This document shows, piece after piece, positions 30,546 through 43,118 of a DNA stretch of 64,000 bases. The DNA lies in assembly GCA_934047225.1 (NCBI GenBank), contig OW203986.1, positions 22,385,221-22,449,220 on the forward strand, written 5' to 3'. The first letter of the stretch is position 1. Each line of letters begins with the position of its first letter. The notes under the pieces were generated by a model, which had not been told where the DNA came from, did no database searches, and was given only the letters and a program-made list of their open reading frames with translations. The position numbers and the translations under genes were made by a program. Source of the stretch: Ypsolopha sequella (lineage: Eukaryota; Arthropoda; Insecta; Lepidoptera; Ypsolophidae).

Positions 30546-30992
30546 CTAATACATTTAATGGAAAGCCAAAGGCACAATAAAACAAGTAAATGATCCAAAC
30601 AAATACTCATCTTTCATTATTCCGGCAGTTTCTCTTTATACCAGCGCCATGACTTTTTGCAACTTAAGGCTGCGTATAAACCTGGACAAATTAGTGATTT
30701 TGCCCCCGCATCCCCGCACCTCAACTGTTTGCGCGACCGGCCGTCACCGGCCGCGAGCGCTATTTCTTAGCTCCCATGAGCGGTGTGGATCCGCGGTCAT
30801 TAACCCGTGCACGTGCTAGTTTTCAATAATAAGTATAATGCATCTACGATGTATAAAATTCAACCCAGTTGACAAAACGGTTTGTTCGCAATGGCATTTT
30901 TTTGCGTAATTGTGTTTGCATCTAATTTTTATATTTCAAAAGTTTATTTTTCGAAAAAATACTTGCAAAGATAATGATAACGATGATGATAC
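30546..30992. other. Non-coding stretch with a CpG-rich patch
   Basis: Bases about 30700-30815 are GC- and CpG-rich, with an inverted CGGCCGTCACCGGCCG word. No gene was recognised. The last bases (GATAATGATAACGATGATGAT) grade into the octamer array. Confidence 0.35.
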
Positions 30993-32504
30993 AACGATAC
31001 GTCGATACGACGATACGTCGATACAACGATACGTCGATACGCCGATACGTCGATACGCCGATACGTCGATACGCCGATACGTTGATACGACGATACGTCG
31101 ATACGGGGATACGACGATACGGCAATACGTCGATACCACGATACGAGGATACGTCGATACGCCGATACGTCGATACGACGATACGTCGATACAAGGATAC
31201 GACGATATGACGATACGTCGATATGTCGATACGACGATACGTCGATACGCCGATACGTCGATACGTCGATACGTCGATATGTCGATACGACGATACGTCG
31301 ATACTCCGATACGTCGATACGACGATACGTCGATACGAGGATACGACGATACGGCAATAAGTCGATACGACGATACGTCGATACGAGGATACATCGATAC
31401 GCCGATACGTCGATACGAGGAAACGACCATACGACGATACGTCGATACGAGGATACGACGATACGGGGATATGACGATACGACGACACGGCAATACGTCG
31501 ATACGACGATACGTCGATACGAGGATACGTCGATACGCCGATACGTCGATACGAGGAAACGATGATACGTCGATATGACGATACGTCGATACGAGGATAC
31601 GACGATACGAGGATACGGCAACACGTCGATACGTCGATACGAGGATACCTCAATACGCCGATACGTCGATACGACCATATGTCGATACGTCGATACGTCG
31701 ATACGTTGATACGTCGATACGACGTTACGTCGATACGCCGATACGTCGATACGTTGATACGTCGATATGTCGATACGACAATACGTCGATACGCCGATAC
31801 ATCGATACGACGATACGTCGATACGAGGATACGACAATACGACGATACGTCGATACGTTGATACGTCGATATGTCGATACGACGATACGTCGATACGCCG
31901 ATACGTCGATACGTTGATATGTCGATACGACAATACGTCGATACGCCGATACATCGATACGACGATACGTCGATACGAGGATACGACGATACGACGATAC
32001 GTTGATACGACGATACGTCGATACGAGGATACGTCGATACGAGGAAACGACCATACGACGATACGTCGATACGACGATACGTCGATACGACGATACAACG
32101 ATACGTCGATACGCCGATACGTCGATACGTTGATACGTCGATATGTCGATACATCGATACGCCGATACGTCGATACGACGATACGTCGATACGAGGAAAC
32201 GACCATACGACGATACGTCGATACGAGGATACGGCGATACGTTGATACGAGGATACGACGATACGTCGATACGACGATACGTCGATACGAAGATACGTCG
32301 ATACGACGATACTTCGATACGACGATATGGCAATACGTCGATACGACGATACATCGATACGAGGATACGACGATACGTCGATACGTTGATACGACGATAC
32401 GTCGATACGTCGATACGTTGATACGTCGATACGATGATACGTCGGTACGACGATACGACCATACGGCAATACGTCGATACGACGATACGTCGATACGAGG
32501 ATAC
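30993..32504 (+). repeat. 8-bp satellite array, 189 units in strict register
   Basis: 1512 bp made of 8-bp units with the form NNNGATAC. The common unit GTCGATAC occurs at roughly every second place; the unit between is GACGATAC, GCCGATAC, GAGGATAC, GTTGATAC, GGGGATAC or a rarer variant. At every place checked, units start at the same phase modulo 8, so there is no net indel that is not a multiple of 8. The array creates long open frames on the - strand in several frames because the complement GTATCGNC lacks stop words; these are not taken as genes. Confidence 0.95.
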
Positions 32505-32580
32505 GACCACGATCATGATCACGATCACGATCACGATCACGATCGCGATCGTGATCGCGATGGCGATGGTGATGGTGAGA
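32505..32580 (+). repeat. Hexanucleotide repeat GATCAC/GATCGC/GATGGT
   Basis: Directly after the octamer array the sequence changes to (CACGAT)n and then to GCGATC, GGCGAT and GGTGAT variants, all 6-bp units built around GAT. Confidence 0.9.
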
Positions 32581-32594
32581 TAAGGTTTTGTTAG

Positions 32595-32690
32595 TCTCCC
32601 AGAGGGGTAGGCAGAGACTACAGATTTCCATCTGCTACGATCCAGACACAACTCTTTCGCCTCTTCCACATCCATCAACCATATTTATTG
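32595..32690 (-). pseudogene. LINE C-terminal fragment, another copy
   Basis: Matches 8710-8805 and 63174-63240: TCTCCCAGAGGGGTAGGCAG, CATCTGCTACGATCCAGA and CTCTTTCGCCTCTTCCACAT. The - strand reads MDVEEAKELC and LDRSRWKSVVSAYPSG, the usual C-terminal end of this non-LTR ORF. It has an open frame over the short stretch only. Confidence 0.7.
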
Positions 32691-34915
32691 TGATAATAAA
32701 TTGTAAGCTAAAAAAAATACCTCAGACGAAAAACATAGCGATATTCATTAGTCCATTGAGACAACCTTTAGTTCAACATCTTTAATAAAACATGACCTAT
32801 CTACTTATTTTGTTAAGTAATGGCGTACCTTGCTTTATTTTCACTCGTAAAACATTTTTATTCCATTTTTTACATTGGTTGCATTTTTTTCCCATGTTTC
32901 AAATTACGAGATTTATTTCAATTACGAAACCGGGACGTCGAGAGCGCAAAAACGTAGCCCTCCCGTCTCAACGGAGTGATCACAACTGACCGACGGGTGA
33001 GTGACGAAACAAAGCATGGAACAAAAAGCGCGTGCGACCGAGATATCTTGTCGCCGCCTTGTCTCAGAATAAATCGACGTAAGCGCCAATTCTTAGATGT
33101 TAAATTAAATGAAAACGAAACAGAATTATTCAAAATCCCCGTGCATTTATACGGGGTCATTTGTTTTCTTATTTTTAATACAAATTTCAAGGCAAACTGT
33201 TTTAAGAAAGGTCCTTTAACACTCGAAAAACATGAAATATAGAGGTAACTTCGTAATTTTTTTCTATCGAGCGAACTTAAAGCTTTTGCGTTTTTGCTTC
33301 TGCACGAATATCAGCCCTATAGTCTATTATCTATATTATTTTTATTAAACCGATTGACCAAGTTACACAATGTTTTATGCTCATTTGAAATTGTGCATCT
33401 GACATTATACCGACCCTTAAGGCCCTACGCATCCAACACAATAATCGTATTAAGTAATTTTGAACTCAATAATATTGTCAGAAAGTCTACATTAGAACGC
33501 TCGCTTCGTGCGCTGCGGTCACGCATAATCAGTGAATTTGCGAGGTTTTTCTGGAATTTCTGAAAAAGTATTGAGAAATAAATAAAAATGGGTCTATAAG
33601 TGTCTTTAGTTATGTGTAAAGAAAATTCAGGAAAAGTTTTAATTCTCTCCGTAGAACACCTTTGCTATAAACACATTTATTCGCAATTTGACGAGCTTAC
33701 TTTGTGATTTTTTTTTATCGAGTGAAGTTAACTCAATTACGTTTTTAGATCAACCTGTGTTTAGAGTATATCCTCTATTGTAACATATATTTAACTTGTA
33801 TTTGAATGAGCTCAAACAAACAAAATGCTCATTTTGGAATGGCAGGGCCTTAACTATGCGACCATTAGACATCGTAAATATCTGCTCCGTTCGATAGTTT
33901 CTCCAAAAGTAAGTAAGTCCCTCTTTGAACACCGAAATATATTTTATTTACTTTTCTCTTTCATCACAATGAATTCTCTGACCCGATCCCGTTCTGCCGA
34001 CCACTCTACCAGTCCAAGCACAACTTTTTTATAAAAACCACACTCCTACTCGTATCATGACACCTACTTTAGTTTCTTAACTTATTATGAGTAAACCATT
34101 ATTTATAATATAATATTTACACATACCAATCCATATAACAATAGCACGATAAGTATTTGATAGTCCTTGTTTAGTAACTACCTCAAGTCAAACACATTAA
34201 TGGTCGCTGAAAACTATCACATTGATTTTGATTATTTTTTACAGGTAATGTTTATCCATTACAGCTAACTCTACACACATAAATAATATAAATATGGATA
34301 TTCTATCACACGCTTCAATATTCTAAACTTTAGTAATGTCCTATCTTCACGAGAAACCAAACGCACTCACGCACACGCATGCGTAAACATTATGAAATGG
34401 GCATTTTGATACAATTTAAGGCGTATGACCACGCTAAATAAGCAACTCGATGCATGTCGGTACAAATATCAACGGACACGACATTGAAATAATGTTCATT
34501 TCAGCGTGCCTTGAAAAATGGCTGTTACAACAACCACTGCGTCTCCGGCTAGCGCAAAATAGGAGAAAATAATACTTTTCACATGGACGCCATGAACGAA
34601 AAAAAAATGTTGAACTTGAATTTTTTAGATCTAAAAATTTCCTATAATTTGGTGAAGTAATGATTAAAATTGCTTTAGGCGTTTGGAAGGAGTAAGAGAA
34701 TTCTTGTGTTAATCATGTGAAACTTTCGATGACTTTCGTTCTTTTTTTGTCAAAACTTACAATAGAAAAACAGTTTATGAAACTTAAAATTTATTTTTGA
34801 CTCTATAATGCCTATCATATATTTTTATGAAAGTTTTTGGACCACCCGTGTGGGAGGAGAAAGCCTTCAAATACAGGTCCAAATTGCAGTTAGCGTATCC
34901 ATTCGCCTTAATAGG
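32691..34915. other. Non-coding stretch, nothing firm
   Basis: About 2.2 kb of intron. A CpG-rich patch lies at about 32930-33080. Open frames up to 90 codons occur but none shows a recognisable domain. Confidence 0.4.
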
Positions 34916-35045
34916 TACAGTGGATGTTTTGATAAAGTGGACAGTTTGGTGGTTGGTCATTTTGATAACATGACATTTTAAAGTGACAATTCTGATACTG
35001 TGGACGTTTCAATGCTATGGACATTTTGGTATAGTGGACTCTAAG
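34916..35045 (+). repeat. Degenerate tandem repeat
   Basis: A loosely repeated word of about 16-20 bp, variants of AGTGGACATTTTGATAA, about seven times. Copies are too diverged to give an exact period. Confidence 0.6.
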
Positions 35046-35880
35046 GCGACCAAAGGATCTTATTATATATTTGTATATATATGCGTATAAAACACTTATA
35101 ATAATATAATGTATTTCGACTAGTTAGTAGTCGGCATCAGTGGAATTAAGGCGATACCAAAAAAAATGGGGTTTTTTCGAATCCATTTACTCCACTATAA
35201 CGTCATCTACGTATTTCATTTTTGGGTTAATGTTTACTGAGTATTTGATTAAGATTCTCACTAAAGGAAAACGCGATTAGATGAAATTTTCTCGATAGAA
35301 TTTAATTCCGAAGAGACCTTTAAATTGTTTTATTTTTTCCTGTTATTCTGAAATCTTAACTAATTTCATTGTGAAAATGCATTCAAAATGTGGATACTAT
35401 GTATTTGTGAAGTCTCCTTGAAAATCTTTTGAACAAAATAGCTTCGTTCATTTTATATTAATAAAAAACCGACTTTCTGATACTTTTCCACGAATCCGTC
35501 CCACTCGGACTGAGAGTTTTTTCGCATATGGAGTAACAGGGACTAATATTTTCACGAGATAAAACAACGACATGGGTAGGTGCTAATGGATTTCAGAATG
35601 TGACAAGAGATTTGCATACAATAGCAATGCATAAGGTGCAAAGCATAGCACGTGCTCCCGATCCAAACGATACACATTGTTACACTGACTGTATACGCCA
35701 ACATCAGACTACTTATTGGCAGTTCATATAGCGGCGTCATAGCCGTTAATATCGTATACAAAAAGGGGGCTTGAACCGCGGGCGACTGTACAGTACACCT
35801 CAAGTGCTGGACGCTTTTTGCTACGCCAATTGACATGCCTTGCAGATTGAACACTTCCATAGAGTTTATCTATTGTTATT
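35046..35880. other. Non-coding stretch, nothing recognised
   Basis: No gene or clear repeat seen in this 0.8-kb stretch. Confidence 0.35.
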
Positions 35881-36148
35881 TTTTCACATTCATATTCATA
35901 TTCATATTCTTTATTGTACACACAAAACATCATTTTTACATAGTACTTAGATACATCATGTACAGAGGCGAGCTTATCTCTAAAAAGAGATTTCTTCCAG
36001 CAAACCCGGATTGAAAAAAGAGAAGTAATAATAAAAAGTAGACATACATACGTGTACACTAAATATGTTAATATACTTACATAAATAACAACAATATACC
36101 TACATAAATAATAATTAAGTAACTATTTAAACAATAAACATGTTTACT

Positions 36149-36181
<33 letters not shown>

Positions 36182-36875
36182 TACAAAAAATAAGATAAAA
36201 ATACATAACAATAGTTAAAATAAATATTGTGCTATCTACAGATACTCATGGAGTTGAAAGGTAGTACTCTTTCACTCTGTTTTTAAAAATACCGAGTGTA
36301 GGACAGTCTCTAATGTTATGGGGAAGCGAATTCCATAATCTTATGGCCATGACGGTGAAGGACTGGCCGAAAGCACACGATTTGTGCACAGGAGTTTTGA
36401 GAAGAGAGACAGTACGTGCACGAGCCGGCTTGTCCCTAGAAGACAACAAAAGTTCAAATCGTTCACGAAGATAAGAAGGGGAGCGAGGATTACTGAGAAT
36501 GCTGTAAAGCTGGGTAAGGATATGTAAATGACGACGCTGACGGATAGGGAGCCATTTGAGCTCTTTGCGAAAACAGGATATATGGTCGAATTTACGTAAG
36601 CCATAGATGAAACGAATAGCCAGATTTTGAAGGCGCTCAAGCTTATTTAGCAACTCTTCATTGGCATCAAGAAAACAGACATCGGCATAATCGATCAAGG
36701 GAAGAAGAAGAGATTGTGCAAGGGAGATTTTAGTTTTAAAGGGAAGGAAATTCTGGAGGCGCTTCAGAGCATGAAATGCTCCAAACACTCTTTTACTGAT
36801 CCCATTTATGTGAGGAGCCCAAGACAAGCTGCTGTCGAATATAACACCCAGGTTTTTAGCAGTTTTAGCATACAT
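35881..36875 (-). mobile_element. 5'-truncated CR1/Jockey-like LINE
   Basis: The - strand carries 209 open codons (36875 down to 36246) followed by a 3' untranslated region with a (TA)n tract (36149-36176), the GGTTTGCTGGAAGAAATCTC word and an AATAAAGAATATGAATATGAAT tail near 35890. The coding part begins inside the ORF at a KNLGVIFDSSLSW block, which follows the YxDD catalytic region in these reverse transcriptases, and ends with RLWNSLPHNIRDCP and FKNRVKEYYL, the standard C-terminus. The catalytic centre itself is missing because the copy is 5'-truncated. The open frame suggests a fairly recent copy. Confidence 0.88.
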
Positions 36876-37074
36876 TATTATTATGCCACGTTCTTATATC
36901 AAGATATAATTTTAAGTTCATCTAGTAATTAGTCATTTAAGATATAATTAATTAGTTAAATTGTATATATACATTTTTTTGGTCACCTTCTGTATTTTGT
37001 TGTAGATCATAGCAATCACAACAAGGATTTACAGGCTACCAAATTCCTCGAAATTGTTTTTCATTAATAATTCG
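36876..37074. other. Short non-coding stretch
   Basis: AT-rich; nothing recognised. Confidence 0.3.
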
Positions 37075-37385
37075 AAGCAATTCGGGGGAGAGTAAGAGGA
37101 CAGCTCACAGGCAAAAAACCAGGAGGTCCACCATGCCTAGGACCGATGGATGGCGGCATATCCATCCCTAATAGCCGGGCCTTTTATGGAACAGACTGGT
37201 GACGGGCAGCGGCGTGAGGAACTGGTGCGAGGGTTCCGGCACCGCGCTCACCAACCCGCCTGCCCAGCGTGTATGAGTATGGGCAATTCTTCCAGGATGA
37301 CCGCCGGGAGTGGCAAAGTACTGGAAAGGCTTATGTCCAGCAGTGAACGAACTAGGCTGATGGATGGATGGATGGATTGGTATAT
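37075..37385 (+). mobile_element. 3' end of an RTE-like LINE or related retroposon
   Basis: CAGGAGGTCCACCATGCCTA, CCGCGCTCACCAACCCGCCT and GGCTTATGTCCAGCAGTGAA are followed by a (GATG)n tail (GATGGATGGATGGATTGG, from 37360). The AGGCTTATGTCCAGCAGTG...CTGATGATG end is widespread in Lepidoptera. No reverse-transcriptase domain is left. Confidence 0.65.
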
Positions 37386-40317
37386 GACGTGACACTGGCG
37401 GAATAGTCACACACATTATAAGAAGCCAAAAATAAGAAATAATTATAATCACATTTCGTTGAGTGAACTGCATTGTTATTGGAGCCGAAAAAATTACGTT
37501 TGTTGAATTTAAATTTGTGGGATTTGTCACCGAGACTTTTTAAAGGTATTAAGACGAATGAAAGATAGATGCAGTCGTCACAGCGCAGCGGCAAAGCTTA
37601 TTTCTTACACCGTAGTTCTATCTCTTTCACAATCAATCTTCTCTTCAAGACGTTGAAGAGCATTCTTGATGCCAAAGAAAACGGAACTTGAGCCTGATAA
37701 ACCTTAATAAAAGCGATTTTATCGGGAGTGTTTTCTGACCCAATTTCGATCCTTAGGGAACCAATCGTGCAGCTCAATATAAAGTGTCTATGTATGTACC
37801 TATGTACTAGCGAGGAAGTTGCAGCTGACCGATTTTTCGGTCTTGGTACCGTTGTAATACAGCCGAAAAGTTGGGCTGCCATATTTTCTATAGCTAGTAC
37901 TAACATAAACGTAAACCGAGTTTTACGAGTACGTACTTAAACAAGAAACATACGGTTCTACGTAATACATTGTATGCCTACTATACGTAAGAAGTAATGC
38001 GGGTAAGTCATTTTACCTACTAACATTTACGTGTTGTTTTCAAAATGACTCATGGCGTCCTGAGGTTTAAATATAAGGTATATTACCTGTTACCTTCAGT
38101 CAACTCGAATCAGGTTTCCAGTTCTAAGAAAATGTATCAAAACAACACAAAACAAATGAACTGGTAGGTAAGTATTATTATAATGTACACATTATGTATG
38201 GATGACCTCATCTTACCCCAACTTACAAATCTGTGATTCAGATTAGATTCCTTCGCCGCGCCGCATCATCCATTTTTTTTCTGTCAGTTCCATTTGGTAA
38301 ACACATTTTACATCAGTGTGCGTGCCTGTTTCCATTACCTTTGGTGAAATAAAAGTGCAAAATTCCATTAGCTACAACCTTGACATCCATTAATGTAACA
38401 TACGAGAGCTTTTCACCTTTTTCGAGTTTCCCTGGCGTACAAATCTTTTATCTCACGAAATATTAATAAATTCAAGCCTTGTTTTATTTCAAAAAAGAGG
38501 TATAATAAGTTCCACTAAGCGCCGACAATCACAACCATTAACATTTCAAGCTATACCTTTTACTTAAATATCCTTGATGACAACTACACATCTGTAAAAA
38601 GATAAGAACCAAATTTTTGTTCAAATACATAGTTCCCAAGCCTCCAGAAAAGCGTCAAGAGTTCAAGCATAAATTGAAGATAAAACGGTCTACATTTATG
38701 TGGTGAACTTAAGTTTTACAAAAGAATTTTCGTCTATACAGCGCCTGACACAAAAACGAAAGCTTCCTTCATAAACGAACGACTTTTTTTACTCCACGGC
38801 TAAAGTTCAGCCGCACAAAGGCTTTCATAAAATATTCATCAGTAACTACTGATGGATAAGTTTCTTACAAAAGTTCTCCATCCGTAACTATTGTGTCGGA
38901 GTTCCAACTTCCATAACAATCTCGGCAGTTACGTTTATTGTCTCATGCAACCACATATACTACATTATTCCGTTTATGTGACAAGTTTTTGTTCGATTGT
39001 CTGTCAACAGTCTTGCTTCTACAAATTGCAGACACGCGTGTCTTAATAATAATGGCCACTTTCGTTGTATTGCCTTTCGCAACGCAATGTTTAATGTCCA
39101 AGTCCCTTCACTTACGAAAGTCTCAGTATTTAAACCGTTAAAATTTTACGACATATTAAGTAAATTTTTCAATACCTTCACTGCCATAAAAGATACATTG
39201 ACTGAACAATTTCCTCCCGTAATTAAGAGGGTGCTTGTTGGCTACAATAATGTTAAGAAAGGGTTTCATTAGGTACTGAACCCTTTGTCCTTACCCGTCT
39301 GTTGCTGTCGCGTCCACTTCAGTAACTTCACAAAACTGTTGAAACTTAAGGACCAATTAATGTTGTGAAGCTCTACAACTTCGCAATTTATATCAGTCAA
39401 GAAGTTTAATAGCTATTTTTGACCGACTACGCAAGTTAAAGGAGGATAATAATTTTCGCATGTTTGTATGTAGGTATGTATGAGGTAATATTAGGTCCGC
39501 TCTAGTGTTTGTCAGGGTATCGTTGGATTCGTCTTGGCTTGGCACTGCGGATTACAAAGGTCTTGACTCGGAAGTTTTGTAACCCGCAGTCTTAACTGCG
39601 GTTCTAAAAGGGCGTAAGACGCTATCATAAAAAAAAATTCTCCTAAGTACCACCCAATAGAGCAGAATATTTTATTTTACTTTCTTGTAATATTGTATGT
39701 TATTGTATTTGTTCTGAAGATATTTTAATTTGGCTTAGAATGCTGCACAAGGGTAGGCTAAAAACAAAGTGGAGTACCGACGAAAATATCGAATTTATGT
39801 CAGTTGTTGGGATGGGACAAAGTGACAAAGGAGAAATTTGCTATGCTTCCATGTTATTATTTTAAATTGTACGTGGACACAGTTCTTTATATATTTTTAT
39901 TGCGCAAAGATCAAGTCTGCAAACGAAGTCGCGGTAAAAACAAGTTACTTAAATTATCTTTCTAGTGGCTCCGTATTTAGTGGTCGGGTTTTTCTCTTAT
40001 TTAATAACTTCGGAACTGATAAGTAAGATACTACCCAGAATGTCAACAAAACTTGAATAAATTAATTAGTAACTTTCCTTGTAAAATTTAGTAACAGTAT
40101 CGAAGATATTATTGGTACATTTGACCACTGAAATACTTTATATTCTCCTTGATTGAACCTTGTTTCTTAGTTCGTATTAGCCTACTTCCATATAAGACGA
40201 CATAATGTTCTTTTACCTACTCCTATTTTATAATAAGCTAATTATAACATCAAAAACGGTTTTACAAGTCTACGTTGTTTTTCAGTATCGCAAAAACCGA
40301 TGTAAAAATACATATTG
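37386..40317. other. Non-coding stretch, nothing firm
   Basis: About 2.9 kb of intron. A small hairpin (CCCGCAGTCTTAACTGCGG) lies near 39583. Open frames below 100 codons have no recognisable domain. Confidence 0.4.
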
Positions 40318-40476
40318 GTGTCGATTCGGTGTAACACGACTTAACTTATTTGACAGGACTAACCTTATTTTAAGCGTCCCGTCTTTGTCTTTTCAATAAA
40401 GAAAGAAAAAGATAGAACGCTTAGATTTAGTTTAGTCCTGTCAAATAAGTTAAAGCATGTTACACCGAATCGACAC
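40318..40476. repeat. Near-palindromic MITE, 159 bp
   Basis: Left arm GTGTCGATTCGGTGTAACA and AACTTATTTGACAGGACTAA, right arm TTAGTCCTGTCAAATAAGTT and TGTTACACCGAATCGACAC. Pairing continues toward the centre (AAGCGTCCCGTCTTTGTCTT against AAAGAAAAAGATAGAACGCT). No coding. Confidence 0.85.
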
Positions 40477-40749
40477 TATTGTAACACCGCGTTTTTAATT
40501 GGCCTAATTTATTGTTACAATGCGACGCTTTGATAACCAATCAGCTACTAAATAAGGGTTAGCCGTAAATTACCGACAATTGAGTAAAAAAACGTTTACT
40601 AACTTAGATTATAGATACTGACTGAAAACCAGCGTTGGAGATTAATCTCCAATTTGCTGAGATGGGGCCAGTTTAGTATTTTACAGTGCATGCGACAACT
40701 TTTAAAGGTACATTATTTAGAATTTTATGTATAAGACATTTTGTTCTTT

Positions 40750-40887
40750 TAAGGTGGATGGTCCAAGGCAATCTTCATACAAACTTGTGGGAACCAATTA
40801 CGACGACAGAAGTATTATGATTTAATTCTGTTACCTTTTTCCACACGTTCCATCAACTTTACACCCGCGAATAATCAGTTTTTTTAA
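40750..40887 (+). repeat. AAGGTGGATGGTCC repeat, fragment
   Basis: TTAAGGTGGATGGTCCAAGG, AAACTTGTGGGAACCAAT and TTTACACCCG match 58441-58565 in the same order. It is truncated where the ACCGACTTCAAAAAGG repeat begins. The full family member is at 58441-59184, with an inverted copy at about 52690-53180. Confidence 0.75.
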
Positions 40888-41660
40888 CCGACTTCAAAAA
40901 GGAGGCGGTTCTCAATTCGACTGTACGTTTTTTTTTTTTTTTATTTTTTTTTTTTGGCGTTGTTACTCCATAACTCCGTCATTTCTGAACTGATTTGGAC
41001 AATTCTTTTTTTATTTGAAAGAGTGTACTTCCAGGTAGGTCCCATTTTGGGTTTGGTCATGATTTGATGAAGGTCTTCAGAGATAGGCAGTGGAACTCCT
41101 CAGAAAATGACAGCATACCTCTCGAAATTGAGGTAATCGCTTTGTACCTGGGTGCTGATTACAAGGTATTACTTGAAAATCATCATTCTTCCACCTGACC
41201 TTCGATCCTGGCTTCATCACCATATTCACCATAGAACTCCTCAACGGATCAGAGCACATAACTCGAGATTGCGGCAATCACTGCGTTAGGGTGCTAATTC
41301 AAGGGTATTACTTGGAGATTACCAGAATACCCACCTGACCTTCGATCCTTGCTTCATCACCATAGAACTCCTCAACGGATGACAGCACATAACTTTGGAT
41401 TGCGGCAATCAGTTTGTGTTATGGTGCTCATTGCAGGGCATTGCTTGAAAATTGCCAGTGTACCCACCTGACCTTCGATCTTGGCTTCATCACCGTAGAA
41501 CGTTTTAACGAATGGCAGCACATAACTCGAGATTGATAGCAGGAAGCTACTCAAACATAGCTACTTATACTCACTTGAACTTCGTTTCATATTAAAACCA
41601 CGTTTGCAAGAACTACCCATATTTCACAATTTAACCCAGCAACACTAAAAAATGTGAAAT
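40888..41660 (+). repeat. ACCGACTTCAAAAAGG repeat with 135-bp internal tandem units
   Basis: Begins AACCGACTTCAAAAAGGAGG, a terminus seen in very many lepidopteran repeats. Inside, from about 41050 to 41545, is a tandem array with a unit of 133-140 bp; units start at ACCTGACCTTCGATC (41193, 41333, 41466) with a partial unit before. Each unit also contains CATCACCATAGAACTCCTCA and GACAGCACATAACT. About 3.5 copies. Confidence 0.75.
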
Positions 41661-42016
41661 AAAATAAACTTTTAACAAAAAAATAGCAACCGACTTCAAT
41701 AGTAACAGCAGTCATTCACTAAAAAGTTAATAATAATTCTATAAAGACCGATGGTACCGAAGCAACACTTTTGCCGACTTCTTTCTTCCTGAAACATTAT
41801 GTTATCTAGAAGTCGGCGTATTTCCTACGATATAGCAACATAAAAACCAATATAAGAACGCCGACTTCTAGATAACATAACGTTTCAGGAAGAAAGAAGT
41901 CGGCAAAAGTGTTGCTTCGGTACCATCGGTCTTTATAGAATTATTATTAACTTTTTAGTGAATGACTGCTGTTACTATTGAAGTCGGTTGCTATTTTTTC
42001 GTTAAAAGTTTATTTT
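41661..42016. repeat. Long near-perfect inverted repeat (160-bp arms)
   Basis: Arms 41661-41820 and 41859-42016 are reverse complements with very few differences over their length; the spacer is 38 bp. Words such as CGGTACCATCGGTCTTTATA on the right mirror TATAAAGACCGATGGTACCG on the left. The arms end in AAAATAAACTTTTAAC. Transcription through it would give a long double-stranded hairpin. Confidence 0.92.
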
Positions 42017-43118
42017 TACAAACAAACTTCTATAGAATCTAATTTTGTTATTTAAAACTTTTGTAATCCAATTTATGAATGTTTTAAATTGCAAAATTAG
42101 ACTGTTAAAACATTTTGTTTTTATCTCTAGATATTGTTGAAACACACCTAATAAAATGTGTTTGAGTTCTGTATATTATGGTTCCTATTCGTCAAACGAG
42201 GAGAAAAAGTGTGTTTGAAGACCCCATTTCAACAATTATTTCTATCGAGGAAAATTTATCCAAACATGTTTTCCAATTTCAAAACCCTAGAGTATATATT
42301 CAAAATGCATATACCAGAAATTTATTAAAATTTTCCGTGTATTTTATGAAATAACACAGAAAAGAAACACCCGTATTTTTTTCGCATATCGCCTTAATAA
42401 ACATTTTTCTACTCTTTTCTTTTAGATAGACATTTTTAGAATTTGCTGAACCAAGGAAGTTGTCACTTATGTCTTATGTCTTATGTATATCACTTATCTC
42501 TCATGTCTCTTCCTTCTCTTGACACATACATATATAACACACATTACCTGTATGCTTTGACATAAGCATCATTATCAAATGTATTTATTTTTTCGTACCA
42601 ATTCAAAGGATATCTTGGTTATTATATTATGTCTAAAGGAAACAAATGACGTCACTTGGTAAAGAAAAAGATTAAACATTATTGGAAGCATAAAACTGAA
42701 ATTGCTTGAAACCAAGATCATAAAATGGTCTTTTATGAAAAATATTAAAATCAAGTTTAATTTTCTTGGTGAACATGGCGAATTAGGCTGAACTCTAGCT
42801 TACAGGACCAAAAAAATGGTCCGTTTATTTATCTCATTATTCATGAAATTGTTGGTTCAAAAGATTATAAATAATGTCAGGCGAAGGCGATATGATGATC
42901 GTAGATAAAGAATTATGTCCAACTGAACATAATTATCCATCGGGAATCAGCGGCTAAATAAGGGTTAGTCCGTAAATTAACCACAATTAGACTGAACTCT
43001 AAGATCCTTGCCTAAGCTTACATGACGATAAAAAAGAGCACCTTTATTTTTTCTTATTTTTCATGAAATGATTAGTTGAAAAGATTTTTATATTATTATG
43101 AAGTGGAGCAGTTACTAA
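42017..43118. other. Non-coding stretch, nothing recognised
   Basis: AT-rich intron sequence without recognisable genes or firmly bounded repeats. Confidence 0.4.

Noticed and set aside
30922..32631. Long - strand open frames (up to 569 codons) with a YRRIDVS-type repeat
   Set aside because: They arise from the stop-free 8-bp repeat and occur in several overlapping frames at once; there is no splice, promoter or non-repeat coding support.
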